A stretch of 10,404 bases of DNA from Gracilibacteraceae bacterium (GTDB lineage: Bacteria > Bacillota > Desulfitobacteriia > Desulfitobacteriales > Syntrophobotulaceae), in the NCBI GenBank assembly GCA_031263945.1, contig JAISEW010000077.1, forward strand, positions 1-10,404. Direction: 5' to 3'. Each line of letters opens with the position of its first letter. Within the stretch, counting starts at the first letter, position 1. The notes below the pieces were generated by a model. That model made no database searches. It saw only the letters and a list, made by a program, of their open reading frames with translations, and was not told the origin of the DNA. A program made the position numbers and the translations under genes. This document shows positions 1 through 5,791 of the stretch, one piece after another.

Positions 1-96
1 TTTCCACGCAAGCAGTATACCATAATATCATGAGCAATTCCACGAAAATATTCAAGCCGGGCGTAGTTATAAATCATAGGGTTGCACTTCAGAGCC

Positions 97-170
97 GTCA
101 TTGCGAGCGAAGCAATCCAGACCCGCGTTTACGCCCCAACTCCCGTCATTCCGGGCTTGTCTCGGAATCC
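97..170. repeat. Paired short palindromic intergenic repeats (GTCATT...GGAATC type)
   Basis: Two related units lie in tandem. At 97-117 the unit GTCATTGCGAGCGAAGCAATC contains the inverted pair ATTGC/GCAAT, and at 145-170 a second unit has ATTCCG (148-153) facing CGGAAT (163-168). A third degenerate relative is at 849-866, and 743-757 carries the same half in reverse orientation (CGGAATGAC). Sequences of this type are common multi-copy intergenic repeats in bacterial genomes (general knowledge). Their function here is unknown. Confidence 0.55.
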
Positions 171-194
171 ATGCCCGTCACGATATATTGTGAT

Positions 195-286
195 GCCGCC
201 AGCGATAAGGGCGGCGGACGGCCTTGTAGGACGGCGTCCCGACGTCCCGGCGCCTGCCCCAATACACGGAACGCCGTCCCCTACGA
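195..286. repeat. GC-rich inverted-repeat element
   Basis: GCCGCC (195-200) can pair with GGCGGC (210-215). Further on, the segment starting GTAGGACGGCGT at 226 is an imperfect inverted copy of the segment ACGCCGTCCCCTAC ending at 284. It looks like the decayed ends of one hairpin-forming intergenic repeat. No coding function is supported. Confidence 0.4.
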
Positions 287-324
287 ATACGGTTATACCG
301 GCATCTCGGCTTTATGCCGAATCC

Positions 325-343
325 CCACAAATTTGCCATGCAC
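325..343 (+). repeat. Direct repeat, copy 1 (CCACAAATTTGYCATGCAC)
   Basis: This 19-bp sequence recurs at 1045-1063 with one difference (C versus T at the Y position). In both places it follows a GC-rich hairpin-type repeat, which suggests it belongs to a larger dispersed intergenic repeat unit. Confidence 0.5.
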
Positions 344-560
344 CCATCCAAGCCTCTCTGCGATCAGACGCTGCCACGGGAAAGACGGGTTTTGGGCACC
401 TTAGGAATTGCAACTAAATAAAATGGACACCTGACTGTTGTTTCACGCCCAGTCGCGTTGTTGGAACCCGCTGATACTTCAGGTATTGTGGTTGCGTCGC
501 ATTGTCGAGACGCGAAATCCCTGCGTTGCCTGTCCACATTATTTGGTGACAGTCCCTTAT

Positions 561-588
561 TATCAACATGTAAATATACATGTTGATA
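561..588. repeat. Perfect 11-bp inverted repeat in AT-rich block
   Basis: TATCAACATGT (561-571) and ACATGTTGATA (578-588) are exact reverse complements separated by the 6-nt spacer AAATAT. The left arm plus spacer is repeated at 641-658 with 16 of 18 bases identical. No T-tract follows, so it is not a standard terminator. It could be an operator for a dimeric regulator, an element terminus, or an RNA hairpin, and the sequence does not decide between these. Confidence 0.6.
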
Positions 589-640
589 GAACTGCCATAA
601 ACCTATTATTAGCATGATAAAAGTAGTGAAATAGTTATAT

Positions 641-677
641 TATTAACATGCAAATATATACACGAATAGCGTGTATA
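641..677. repeat. Second copy of the AT-rich motif with its own perfect hairpin
   Basis: TATTAACATGCAAATATA (641-658) is a near copy of 561-578. It runs directly into a new perfect 8-bp inverted repeat, TATACACG (657-664) and CGTGTATA (670-677), with a 5-nt loop. The arrangement of a repeated motif next to independent palindromes, in an AT-rich pocket between GC-rich repeats, is unusual for plain intergenic DNA. Confidence 0.5.
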
Positions 678-794
678 AAGTGTGAATATTTTCAGATTAT
701 TATAGTCCGCTTAAGCTACCCAGTATCAGCGCCAGCTGATTGTCGGAATGACAGGGGGTTCGCGGCACCGTGCGCTCCGACATTGTGCGAACTG

Positions 795-824
795 CGCAAA
801 ATGTTCCACGTAGAACATTTTGCG
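795..824. promoter_or_regulatory. parS-like ParB-binding site 1
   Basis: The core ATGTTCCACGTAGAACAT (801-818) closely matches the conserved Firmicutes parS palindrome (TGTTTCACGTGAAACA and its TGTTCCACG variants). Dyad symmetry extends to 795-824, 30 bp in all, with one mismatched base pair (807/812). Location 380 bp upstream of parA-parB supports it being the ParB nucleation site. Binding itself is inferred. Confidence 0.8.
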
Positions 825-903
825 GTTGCTGTTCAGAGACATATTATTCGTCATTGTCGAGGAATCCGGAATTACGAAACGAGAACACGGGGGGAAATCG
901 CAG

Positions 904-923
904 GGGGCGATGCCAATCGCCCC
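904..923. repeat. GC hairpin GGGGCGAT-gcca-ATCGCCCC
   Basis: A perfect 8-bp inverted repeat with a 4-nt loop. It has the same design as the hairpin at 972-991, so the two are probably members of one intergenic repeat family. There is no T-run after either arm. Confidence 0.5.
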
Positions 924-971
924 GTTCCCGCGATGGCGCCGCGCCACGCAAATGGATGGAACAGGAATCAC

Positions 972-991
972 GGGCGGATTGCCATCCGCCC
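972..991. repeat. GC hairpin GGGCGGAT-tgcc-ATCCGCCC
   Basis: A perfect 8-bp inverted repeat with a 4-nt loop, 68 bp from the similar hairpin at 904-923. It is followed by CTACGG, the same kind of flank seen in the element at 226-286. Confidence 0.5.
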
Positions 992-1044
992 CTACGGAAA
1001 TCCGTTTCAAATATGGCGCGGGGCGGGTCGCAACCAGCCCTTAC

Positions 1045-1063
1045 CCACAAATTTGTCATGCAC
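1045..1063 (+). repeat. Direct repeat, copy 2 (CCACAAATTTGYCATGCAC)
   Basis: Second copy of the 19-bp sequence at 325-343, again at the right edge of a GC-rich repeat and 22 bp before parS-like site 2. Confidence 0.5.
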
Positions 1064-1084
1064 TCCTTTTGGGGATTGCGCTCA

Positions 1085-1104
1085 AATGTTCCACATAGAA
1101 CATT
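1085..1104. promoter_or_regulatory. parS-like ParB-binding site 2
   Basis: AATGTTCCACATAGAACATT is a palindrome with two non-complementary base pairs near the centre (1092/1097 and 1094/1095). It differs from site 1 at one core position (A for G), which breaks the otherwise conserved central CG. It sits about 100 bp before the parA start. It is probably a weaker ParB site or a decaying one. Confidence 0.7.
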
Positions 1105-1139
1105 GCGAAAAAGAATTTTATAAAAATCGTTGTTCAGCG

Positions 1140-1167
1140 TTTCTTTTCTCTAAAATTAATGTATAAT
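1140..1167 (+). promoter_or_regulatory. Promoter of the parA-parB operon
   Basis: A perfect -10 hexamer TATAAT lies at 1162-1167. The best -35 match is weak (TTTCTT at 1140-1145, spacing 16). Transcription would start near 1174, leaving a leader of about 30 nt before the parA TTG codon. Confidence 0.5.
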
Positions 1168-1202
1168 AGAATCAGCAATATTCATGGAGTGGAGATGGCG
1201 CT

Positions 1203-1964
1203 TTGGGTCGAATAATTACGATAGCAAACCAAAAGGGCGGGGTAGCGAAGACGACGACGGCTGTGAATCTGTCCGCTGCTCTGGCTGAAAAGGGCCGCAG
1301 CGTCCTGCTCGTCGATTTTGATCCCCAGGGCAACGCTACCAGCGGGTGCGGGATCGTCAAACAGCGCCTTAGCCGCTGCGTCTACAATGTGCTAATCGGC
1401 GGCGAACCTCTGGACAGCGTTTTGCTGGAAACGGAGCAGCGCTGCCTGAAAGTGGCGCCGGCGCGGATCGAGCTTGCCGGAGCGGAAATCGAACTGGTGG
1501 GGATGGAAAACCGGGAGAATCGCCTGAAAAACGCTCTCGCCGCCTACCGGGACAAGTATGACTTCATTTTCATCGACTGCCCGCCGTCTTTGGGCCTGCT
1601 GACTCTGAACGCGCTCTGCGCGGCCACGGATGTACTGATACCCATCCAGTGCGAATATTACGCTCTGGAAGGCCTGAGCCTTCTCGTCAGCACGCTTGAT
1701 CGCGTCCGGAGGACCATGAACACCCGTTTGCAGATCTTCGGGGTGCTGATGACGATGTTTGACGCGCGCACAAATCTGGGCAATCAGGTGATCGAGGAAG
1801 TGAGGACTTATTTTAAGGAAAAAATGTTTCAGACGATCATCCCGCGCAACGTGCGGCTAAGCGAGGCGCCGAGTTTCGGCCAGCCTATTGTGCTGTACGA
1901 CGGCAAATCCCGCGGCGCGGAGGTGTACAGAGAATTGGCGAAGGAGGTTTTGGAGCGTGCCTAA
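1203..1964 (+). CDS. parA: ParA/Soj chromosome-partitioning ATPase
   Basis: The 253-residue product is a full-length chromosomal ParA (Soj) P-loop ATPase. It forms ATP-dependent dimers on nucleoid DNA and is released by ParB, which drives origin segregation and, in Firmicutes, modulates DnaA. Visible motifs are the deviant Walker A KGGVAKTT (residues 11-18) with both signature lysines, the switch region VDFDPQGNAT (37-46), the Walker B strand FIFIDCPPSLGLL (121-133), and the C-terminal basic motif RNVRLSEAPSFGQP (215-228). The TTG start is preceded by GGAGTGGAG (1186-1194); an ATG at 1195 is out of frame and closes at once. The last codons overlap parB by 8 nt, indicating translational coupling. 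The absence of a long N-terminal extension marks it as a Soj-type rather than plasmid P1-type ParA. Confidence 0.95.
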   Translation: MGRIITIANQKGGVAKTTTAVNLSAALAEKGRSVLLVDFDPQGNATSGCGIVKQRLSRCVYNVLIGGEPLDSVLLETEQRCLKVAPARIELAGAEIELVGMENRENRLKNALAAYRDKYDFIFIDCPPSLGLLTLNALCAATDVLIPIQCEYYALEGLSLLVSTLDRVRRTMNTRLQIFGVLMTMFDARTNLGNQVIEEVRTYFKEKMFQTIIPRNVRLSEAPSFGQPIVLYDGKSRGAEVYRELAKEVLERA

Positions 1965-2850
1965 ACAGACGAGGTCCGGGCGGAGCGCGCTGGGAAGAGG
2001 CCTGGAGGCTTTGATGCCGGAACAGACGCCGGAACATGAAATCAGGGAGATCCCGCTGCGGGAGATCAGGTCCAATCCCGCGCAGCCGCGCCAGGAGTTT
2101 GATCCGCAAAAACTCCGGGAACTGGCTGATTCCATCCGGACCTACGGGCTGATCCAGCCGATAGTGGTCAAAGCCGTGGACGGCGGTTATCTCCTCATAG
2201 CCGGCGAGCGGCGCTGCCGGGCCTGCAAATTGCTGGATCATGAGTTGATCAAATCCATAGTCGTTCAATGCGGCGATCAGGAAATGACGGAAATGGCCAT
2301 CGTGGAAAACGTGCAAAGAGCCGATCTGCTGCCAACGGAAGAGGGAGCGGCTTATCTCCGTTTGATGGAGGAATACGGGCTGACCCAGGAGCAGGTGGCG
2401 CAAAGGGTGGGGAAGGCGCGCTCGACCGTCGCTAATCTGCTGCGCATCATTCAGTTGCCGGTCCCGGTCATTTCACTTTTGAATACGGGCGAGCTAACCT
2501 CCGGGCACGCCAAGGCGCTGCTCTCGCTGCCGGAGCAGGCGGCGCAGGAGGGGATGGCGGCGCGCGTGGCGGCGGAAGGCTGGTCGGTGCGCGAGACCGA
2601 GGAGCGAGTGGCTTCTTTGCGCCGGGAAACCGAGGAAAAAAACGAGGCGCTCCCCGGCAAGAAAGCGGTTCCCCGGCGTTTGCGCGGCAAATCACCCGGC
2701 CTGGCGCATTTGGCCGACGAGCTGCAAAAATCCCTGCAAACCCGTGTTTATGTCAGGGGAAATGAAACCAAGGGCCGCATTGAGATCCATTACTATTCTA
2801 TGGAGGAATTAAACCGGCTGCTGGAACTGTGGCAAGTGGACGTCGGGTAG
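1957..2850 (+). CDS. parB: ParB/Spo0J centromere-binding CTPase
   Basis: The 297-residue product binds parS, hydrolyses CTP as a clamp and spreads along DNA, recruiting ParA and usually SMC. I place the start at GTG 1957, nine bases after AAGGAGG (1941-1947). Reading further upstream would only extend into parA with unrelated sequence. The N-terminal peptide SALGRGLEALM (residues 10-20) is the conserved ParA-stimulating tail. The ParB/Srx domain follows (about 31-105) with the phosphate/CTP-contacting motif GERRCRA (83-89). The recognition part contains ENVQRADLLPTEEG (117-130) and a helix-turn-helix around LTQEQVAQRVGKARSTVANL (142-161). Residues after about 235 form the C-terminal dimerisation region. 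It overlaps parA, and two parS-like sites lie upstream of the operon. Confidence 0.95.
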   Translation: MPKQTRSGRSALGRGLEALMPEQTPEHEIREIPLREIRSNPAQPRQEFDPQKLRELADSIRTYGLIQPIVVKAVDGGYLLIAGERRCRACKLLDHELIKSIVVQCGDQEMTEMAIVENVQRADLLPTEEGAAYLRLMEEYGLTQEQVAQRVGKARSTVANLLRIIQLPVPVISLLNTGELTSGHAKALLSLPEQAAQEGMAARVAAEGWSVRETEERVASLRRETEEKNEALPGKKAVPRRLRGKSPGLAHLADELQKSLQTRVYVRGNETKGRIEIHYYSMEELNRLLELWQVDVG

Positions 2851-2904
2851 AGAAGCATCCGGATACTCTAAATACTCAGAAGTGAAACGGAGAGAAAAGG
2901 AATC

Positions 2905-3393
2905 ATGTGGGGAATCAAGATAGAAATAGCGCTGATCATAGTTTGCGTCCTGCTTTTGCTAACGATGACCGCGGTGGCGCTTCTCTGGCGGAATTATGTT
3001 AAATTTAAAAGAGCTTATGTATCGCTGGAAAAATTCATGTCCGGGGTTTCGCTGGACGAACTGCTAAAAGCAAATCTGCGCCAGACGGGGGAAGTCCAAT
3101 CGGAACTGGCCGCCCACGCCGCCCGCCTCGGCCGCTTGGAAGCCAAGGCCCGAAGCAGCAAAGACAGCGTACAGCTGGTCCGTTTCAATTCCACGGAAAA
3201 AATGGGAGCGGAACTGAGTTTCGCCCTGACCTTCCTCGATCAGGAGGGCAGCGGCGTTCTGCTCACGAGTATCCAATCTGTCGAGGAATGCCGCGTGTAT
3301 GTGCGCAGCATCGAAAAAGGGGGCGCCAAAACGCGCCTTTTAGCGGAAGAACAGCAGGCGGTGCAAAAAGCGTTGAGCGGCCTGCGGGTGTAG
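2905..3393 (+). CDS. DUF4446 family membrane-anchored protein
   Basis: This 162-residue protein matches the pattern of the DUF4446 family, which often lies just after parB in Firmicutes; its function is not known. One transmembrane segment is visible at about residues 5-28 (IEIALIIVCVLLLLTMTAVALL). A charged helical, probably coiled-coil stretch follows (about 48-85). The family core is VQLVRFNS...ELSFALTFLDQEGSGVLLTSI (89-123), followed by CRVYVRSIEKG (129-139) and a terminal helix starting LLAEEQQAVQ. Start ATG 2905 has purine-rich sequence upstream (GGAGAG at 2889-2894, AAAGGA at 2896-2901). It begins 54 nt after parB and is probably in the same operon. Topology would place the C-terminal domain in the cytoplasm if the positive-inside rule holds (Arg/Lys after the segment). 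Confidence 0.85.
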   Translation: MWGIKIEIALIIVCVLLLLTMTAVALLWRNYVKFKRAYVSLEKFMSGVSLDELLKANLRQTGEVQSELAAHAARLGRLEAKARSSKDSVQLVRFNSTEKMGAELSFALTFLDQEGSGVLLTSIQSVEECRVYVRSIEKGGAKTRLLAEEQQAVQKALSGLRV

Positions 3394-3426
3394 TTCCAGT
3401 ACCGCGACGCCGTCGTGTCGGAACTA
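3391..3426 (+). terminator. Possible hairpin at the end of the par operon
   Basis: TAGTTCC (3391-3397, including the DUF4446 stop codon) pairs with GGAACTA (3420-3426), and an inner CGAC/GTCG stem (3405-3408/3412-3415) closes a 3-nt loop. The stems are separated by an asymmetric internal loop and no T-tract follows, so intrinsic termination is doubtful. Confidence 0.25.
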
Positions 3427-3445
3427 TACTCTCGGCAAATACTCA

Positions 3446-3626
3446 AATCGGCGCCTGACGGGAGATGAGAACATCTGGCTCACACAGAAGATGATGGCTA
3501 GCCGAGCAGCACGCCCTGACCGAGTTCGAGAAATATCGCGTCGTACAAGACAAGCTGTTTGAGAGCGATTACGGCAGGTTTGCCGCTCAGTTGAACAGCG
3601 TAAAACGAATGCCGGGGAAGTTTTAA
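3446..3626 (+). pseudogene. rhuM-family remnant (large internal deletion, frameshifted)
   Basis: Two pieces of a RhuM-type protein lie side by side in different frames. Positions 3455-3499 read LTGDENIWLTQKMMA, like the N-terminal 'IWLTQ..MAELF' segment of the virulence RhuM/DNA-binding family. Positions 3504-3626 read ALTEFEKYRVVQDKLFESD and end at TAA 3624, matching the 'EFEKYR..QD..YESDF' C-terminus. Family members are usually about 300 residues or more, and only about 55 remain here, so the middle has been lost at about 3497-3506. No start codon or ribosome site is evident at the left end. RhuM function is poorly known; it is frequent in mobile and defence regions. The assignment rests on motif memory, not a search. 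Confidence 0.65.
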
Positions 3627-3629
3627 CAA

Positions 3630-4010
3630 ATGCTGAATTGTTTATACGTCCTCGCCGGCGGCGGGCTGGGATCGCTGGCGCGTTATTTGTCCACCCAGCT
3701 CATAAATTCTTCCGCCGCCGCCAAATTTCCTTTCGGCACTCTTTTTGTCAATTGTGCCGGGGCTTTGATCATAGGGTTTTTAATAAATATTTTCGACATA
3801 TTTTCCTTGAAAATCGGCTGGAAATTATTCCTGATCACCGGTTTTTTGGGCGGTTATACGACTTTTTCGGCATATTCCCTGGAAACTGTGCAATTTTTCA
3901 TGAGCGGCAATATCAAATACGCCGTTATAAATATATTTTCCAACAATATTTTGTGCATATTGTTCGTATTGCTGGGGATATGGCTGAATAAGTCGATATT
4001 CGTGAAATAA
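3630..4010 (+). CDS. crcB: CrcB/Fluc fluoride ion channel
   Basis: The 126-residue product is a typical-length Fluc subunit, a small four-helix membrane protein that forms a dual-topology dimer and exports fluoride. Conserved parts are GGGLGSLARY (10-19), FPFGTLFVNCAGA (33-45, with the pore-lining Asn41), and GFLGGYTTFSAYSLET (71-86), which holds the central Na+-site loop and the TTFS phenylalanine-box segment. Hydrophobic segments lie near 2-22, 36-56, 64-86 and 96-118. Only one copy is present, so it should be a homodimer. Start ATG 3630 follows the rhuM remnant stop by 3 nt, with GGGGAAG at 3614-3620 as a modest ribosome site. The gene is clearly more AT-rich than the par operon, which suits acquisition by transfer. 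No fluoride riboswitch is recognisable upstream. Confidence 0.93.
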   Translation: MLNCLYVLAGGGLGSLARYLSTQLINSSAAAKFPFGTLFVNCAGALIIGFLINIFDIFSLKIGWKLFLITGFLGGYTTFSAYSLETVQFFMSGNIKYAVINIFSNNILCILFVLLGIWLNKSIFVK

Positions 4011-4027
4011 TAGAAATGATACTTAAT

Positions 4028-4747
4028 TCACACCCGTTCCATTTTGTCGGCGAATTCGACCGCGCTGCGATAGGCCGCAAGATACCGACGATTTATCGAT
4101 TCTCCCGACAGTTCGCAGTCAAGCTTATATAACGCCTCGCCGCTGCGGCTGAACAAGTCCTCCAAACAGTGTACGCCTAATGCCGTAAGGCGTTTCTTCG
4201 TGGCAGCGCCGACTTTCGGCGCTTTCCGCACATCGGTGATCTTTCGCGTTTCGCGGCGAGGTTTGCGGATCAATTGTTCAATCACACCCTCGGATCCGAC
4301 TTTCGCTTGGAGTTTGATGATCTTTCCCAGTTTTTTTCCGAGAATCCGGATCTCCGGCGTAAGGTCGATTTTCCTGTCGTATATGTAATAGATCACGAGT
4401 GAATTTCTGTACTCCTCACGAATTGCCGTGACATGGATGCTTCCGCTGTTTTCGAGTATTTCACGGATAAACGCGTCGCGGTCGTGTTTCATCTTTAAAG
4501 TCTGGGTTCCGTTAATTTTAATTTTTAACCGATTATCTTTCTTTGTTTGCTTGGCTATTTCGAGGTTCTGCCAATATTCCCGCCCCATCTTGTCCAAAAA
4601 CGGGCATTCCTTCACTATACAGTTATGTGATTTAACAAGGTTCTTTGTCAAAAAGCCGCGATGCGTACGCAAATGACAACGAGCAATGATTTTGTCGTCG
4701 TTCGCATAATTCCCGTCAATCAGTCGCTTTGATAATTGCTCAACCAT
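4028..4747 (-). CDS. Uncharacterised protein with Cys/His-rich N-terminus and Cdd1-like helix-hairpin-helix C-terminus
   Basis: I choose ATG at 4747 because GAGGA lies five bases upstream; this gives 239 residues (a GTG at 4768 would add seven). The C-terminus (about 171-239) reads DVRKAPKVGAATKKRLTALG and continues with EDLF...ALYKLDCELSGE and YRSAVEFAD. This is the layout of the 'Pathogenicity locus'/Cdd1 helix-hairpin-helix family (PVG.KTA..L..LGI, LY..LC.LTG, Y..R.AVYFA), a putative DNA-binding fold. The N-terminus carries C24, H25, H29, H41, C43 and C48 within CHLRTHRGFL and HNCIVKECPFL, a possible metal site. The middle (70-165) is a basic alpha/beta region I do not recognise. It converges on crcB with 17 bp between the stops. 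Nucleic-acid binding is inferred; no catalytic motif is visible. Confidence 0.75.
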   Translation of the reverse strand: MVEQLSKRLIDGNYANDDKIIARCHLRTHRGFLTKNLVKSHNCIVKECPFLDKMGREYWQNLEIAKQTKKDNRLKIKINGTQTLKMKHDRDAFIREILENSGSIHVTAIREEYRNSLVIYYIYDRKIDLTPEIRILGKKLGKIIKLQAKVGSEGVIEQLIRKPRRETRKITDVRKAPKVGAATKKRLTALGVHCLEDLFSRSGEALYKLDCELSGESINRRYLAAYRSAVEFADKMERV

Positions 4748-4787
4748 AGCAGTCCTCGTCGAAGCCACCTAATAAGGATTTTATCCC

Positions 4788-4815
4788 ATTATATCATAAT
4801 TATGTAAAAGTGCAA
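4788..4815 (-). promoter_or_regulatory. Promoter of the Cdd1-like gene
   Basis: On the minus strand TATAAT (4793 to 4788) is preceded after 16 bases by TTGCAC (4815 to 4810). The -10 is perfect and the -35 keeps TTG only. It lies about 40 bp before the chosen start codon in AT-rich DNA. Confidence 0.5.
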
Positions 4816-4872
4816 GCGTAAATTATTTTTGATCATTCAGTGTATTGTGACAATTGTGGAGGAAACAAAATA

Positions 4873-4989
4873 ATGAGTTACACAAAAATGAACAAAGAGA
4901 TTGAAAAATATCTAAAAGAAAATAATCTTCCTTGGCGCGGGAAAGAATCTGATACAAAGGAGTTAAATAGGCGGCCGCCATTCTTTTAA
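4873..4989 (+). CDS. 38-codon ORF, possibly the truncated 5' end of a lost gene
   Basis: ATG 4873 has a strong ribosome site, GGAGGA (4858-4863), nine bases upstream, and the first 32 codons are AT-rich and amphipathic (MSYTKMNKEIEKYLKENNLPWRG). The frame then runs 27 bp into the 3' end of the opposite-strand larE gene and stops there. The last residues (RRPPFF) are the antisense of larE codons and GC-rich. The likeliest reading is the beginning of a gene whose remainder was removed when this patch was joined to larE. I do not recognise the family. A short palindrome ATTGT-g-ACAAT (4844-4854) precedes it. Confidence 0.45.
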   Translation: MSYTKMNKEIEKYLKENNLPWRGKESDTKELNRRPPFF

Positions 4990-5763
4990 ATCTAAAGTGA
5001 CGTTCGTGAAACCGAAACCTTGCAGGGCGCAGGCGATCGTATCCCGGACGTTGCTTTCCGTGAACCGCTCAAAAGAAGCCGTGTCCAGCTGGATGCGCGC
5101 TATATCACCGTGAATGGAGACGCGGGCCTGCTGAAATCCGAGGTTTATCAGCAGCTGTTCCGCGAAATCGACCATGCGCAGTTTTTCGCGCGTGACGGAC
5201 TCCCCGTACGGGAAGCGGGTCGCCAGGCAGGAATAGGAAGGCTTGTCCCAGTCCGGCAGCTCGATATGCCGGGCCAGGACGCGGACGTCCGCTTTGGTCA
5301 GGCCGGCTTCGCGCAAAGGGCTGCGCACGCCTTTTTCCGCGACCACCCGGAACCCGTGCCGGTGTTCGGAATCAGCGTCGGCGCCGGTCCCCTCGATCAC
5401 ATACCGGATCCCGCGGGCGTTGGCCAGCTCCCACATCTGGGTGAACTGGCAGACGCGGCAGAGGTAGCAGCGGTCGGGCCTATTGGCGGCAAAACCGCCC
5501 AAGGCGAGCTCATCCGTCTCGCAGTAAATGAGAGGGATTTTTTCCGCGGCGCAAAAATCGTACGCCTCGCGCTGTTCGCGCTCCGGGTGCAGGGGCGAGC
5601 GGGAAGTCACGGCCAACACGCCGTCCCCGAGGAGTTCATGCGCGGTCTTCAGCAAAAAAGTGGAGTCCACGCCGCCGGAATAAGCCACGAGGGCGCTGCC
5701 CATCCCGGCGATATTATCCCGCAGGAGAGAATATTTTGTTTGCAGTGAGGAGGAAATATTCAT
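4963..5763 (-). CDS. larE: LarE, ATP-dependent sacrificial sulfur transferase
   Basis: The 266-residue PP-loop enzyme matches LarE, which activates a pyridinium-carboxylate mononucleotide with ATP and inserts sulfur in making the nickel-pincer cofactor of lactate racemase. The PP-loop is SGGVDS (29-34). NRPDRCYLCRVC (94-105) gives C99, C102 and C105, and PSYSCLATRFPYG (175-187) supplies C179 at the position of the sacrificial cysteine of the Lactobacillus enzyme. The CxxC plus this cysteine is the pattern of the [4Fe-4S] cluster-bearing LarE subgroup, which recycles sulfur instead of sacrificing a cysteine (family knowledge; cluster inferred). ATG 5763 is preceded by AAGGAG (5780 to 5775, 11-nt spacing); longer readings extend into mnmA. 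It starts 28 nt after mnmA and is probably co-transcribed. larB, larC and larA are not in the window. Confidence 0.88.
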   Translation of the reverse strand: MNISSSLQTKYSLLRDNIAGMGSALVAYSGGVDSTFLLKTAHELLGDGVLAVTSRSPLHPEREQREAYDFCAAEKIPLIYCETDELALGGFAANRPDRCYLCRVCQFTQMWELANARGIRYVIEGTGADADSEHRHGFRVVAEKGVRSPLREAGLTKADVRVLARHIELPDWDKPSYSCLATRFPYGESVTREKLRMVDFAEQLLINLGFQQARVSIHGDIARIQLDTASFERFTESNVRDTIACALQGFGFTNVTLDLKEWRPPI

Positions 5764-5791
5764 GCCGCAGGCAACTCCTTCCGTGAAAAAC

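Larger units (their letters stand above)
1..1202. other. Gene-free intergenic stretch rich in small repeats
   Basis: No frame here gives a protein with recognisable motifs, and the open frames on the two strands overlap one another as expected of non-coding repeat DNA. The stretch holds several copies of short palindromic units (GTCATT...GGAATC type), GC-rich hairpins, a 19-bp direct repeat at 325-343 and 1045-1063, an AT-rich block with two perfect inverted repeats (561-677), two parS-like sites and the parA promoter. Short open frames crossing the parS sites read out as peptides containing MFHVEH or MFYVEH, which is only the translation of the palindrome. Individual elements are listed separately. 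Confidence 0.75.

Noticed and set aside
437..452. Third parS site (TTGTTTCACG)
   Set aside because: Only the left half-site matches; the right half shows no dyad symmetry.
648..1166. Overlapping open frames of 70-172 codons across the parS region on both strands
   Set aside because: They cross palindromic repeats and parS sites, have no motifs or ribosome sites, and overlap one another in several frames; peptides like MFHVEH come from the palindrome itself.
1..1202. Replication origin (oriC) next to parAB
   Set aside because: Only imperfect DnaA-box look-alikes are present (for example TTACCCACA at 1041), with no cluster and no dnaA or dnaN beside them.
3451..3510. Fluoride riboswitch upstream of crcB (GAGATGAG...GATGATGGC resembles parts of the crcB RNA motif)
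   Set aside because: The required pseudoknot-forming stems are not there, and the same bases read clearly as the RhuM-like peptide TGDENIWLTQKMMA.
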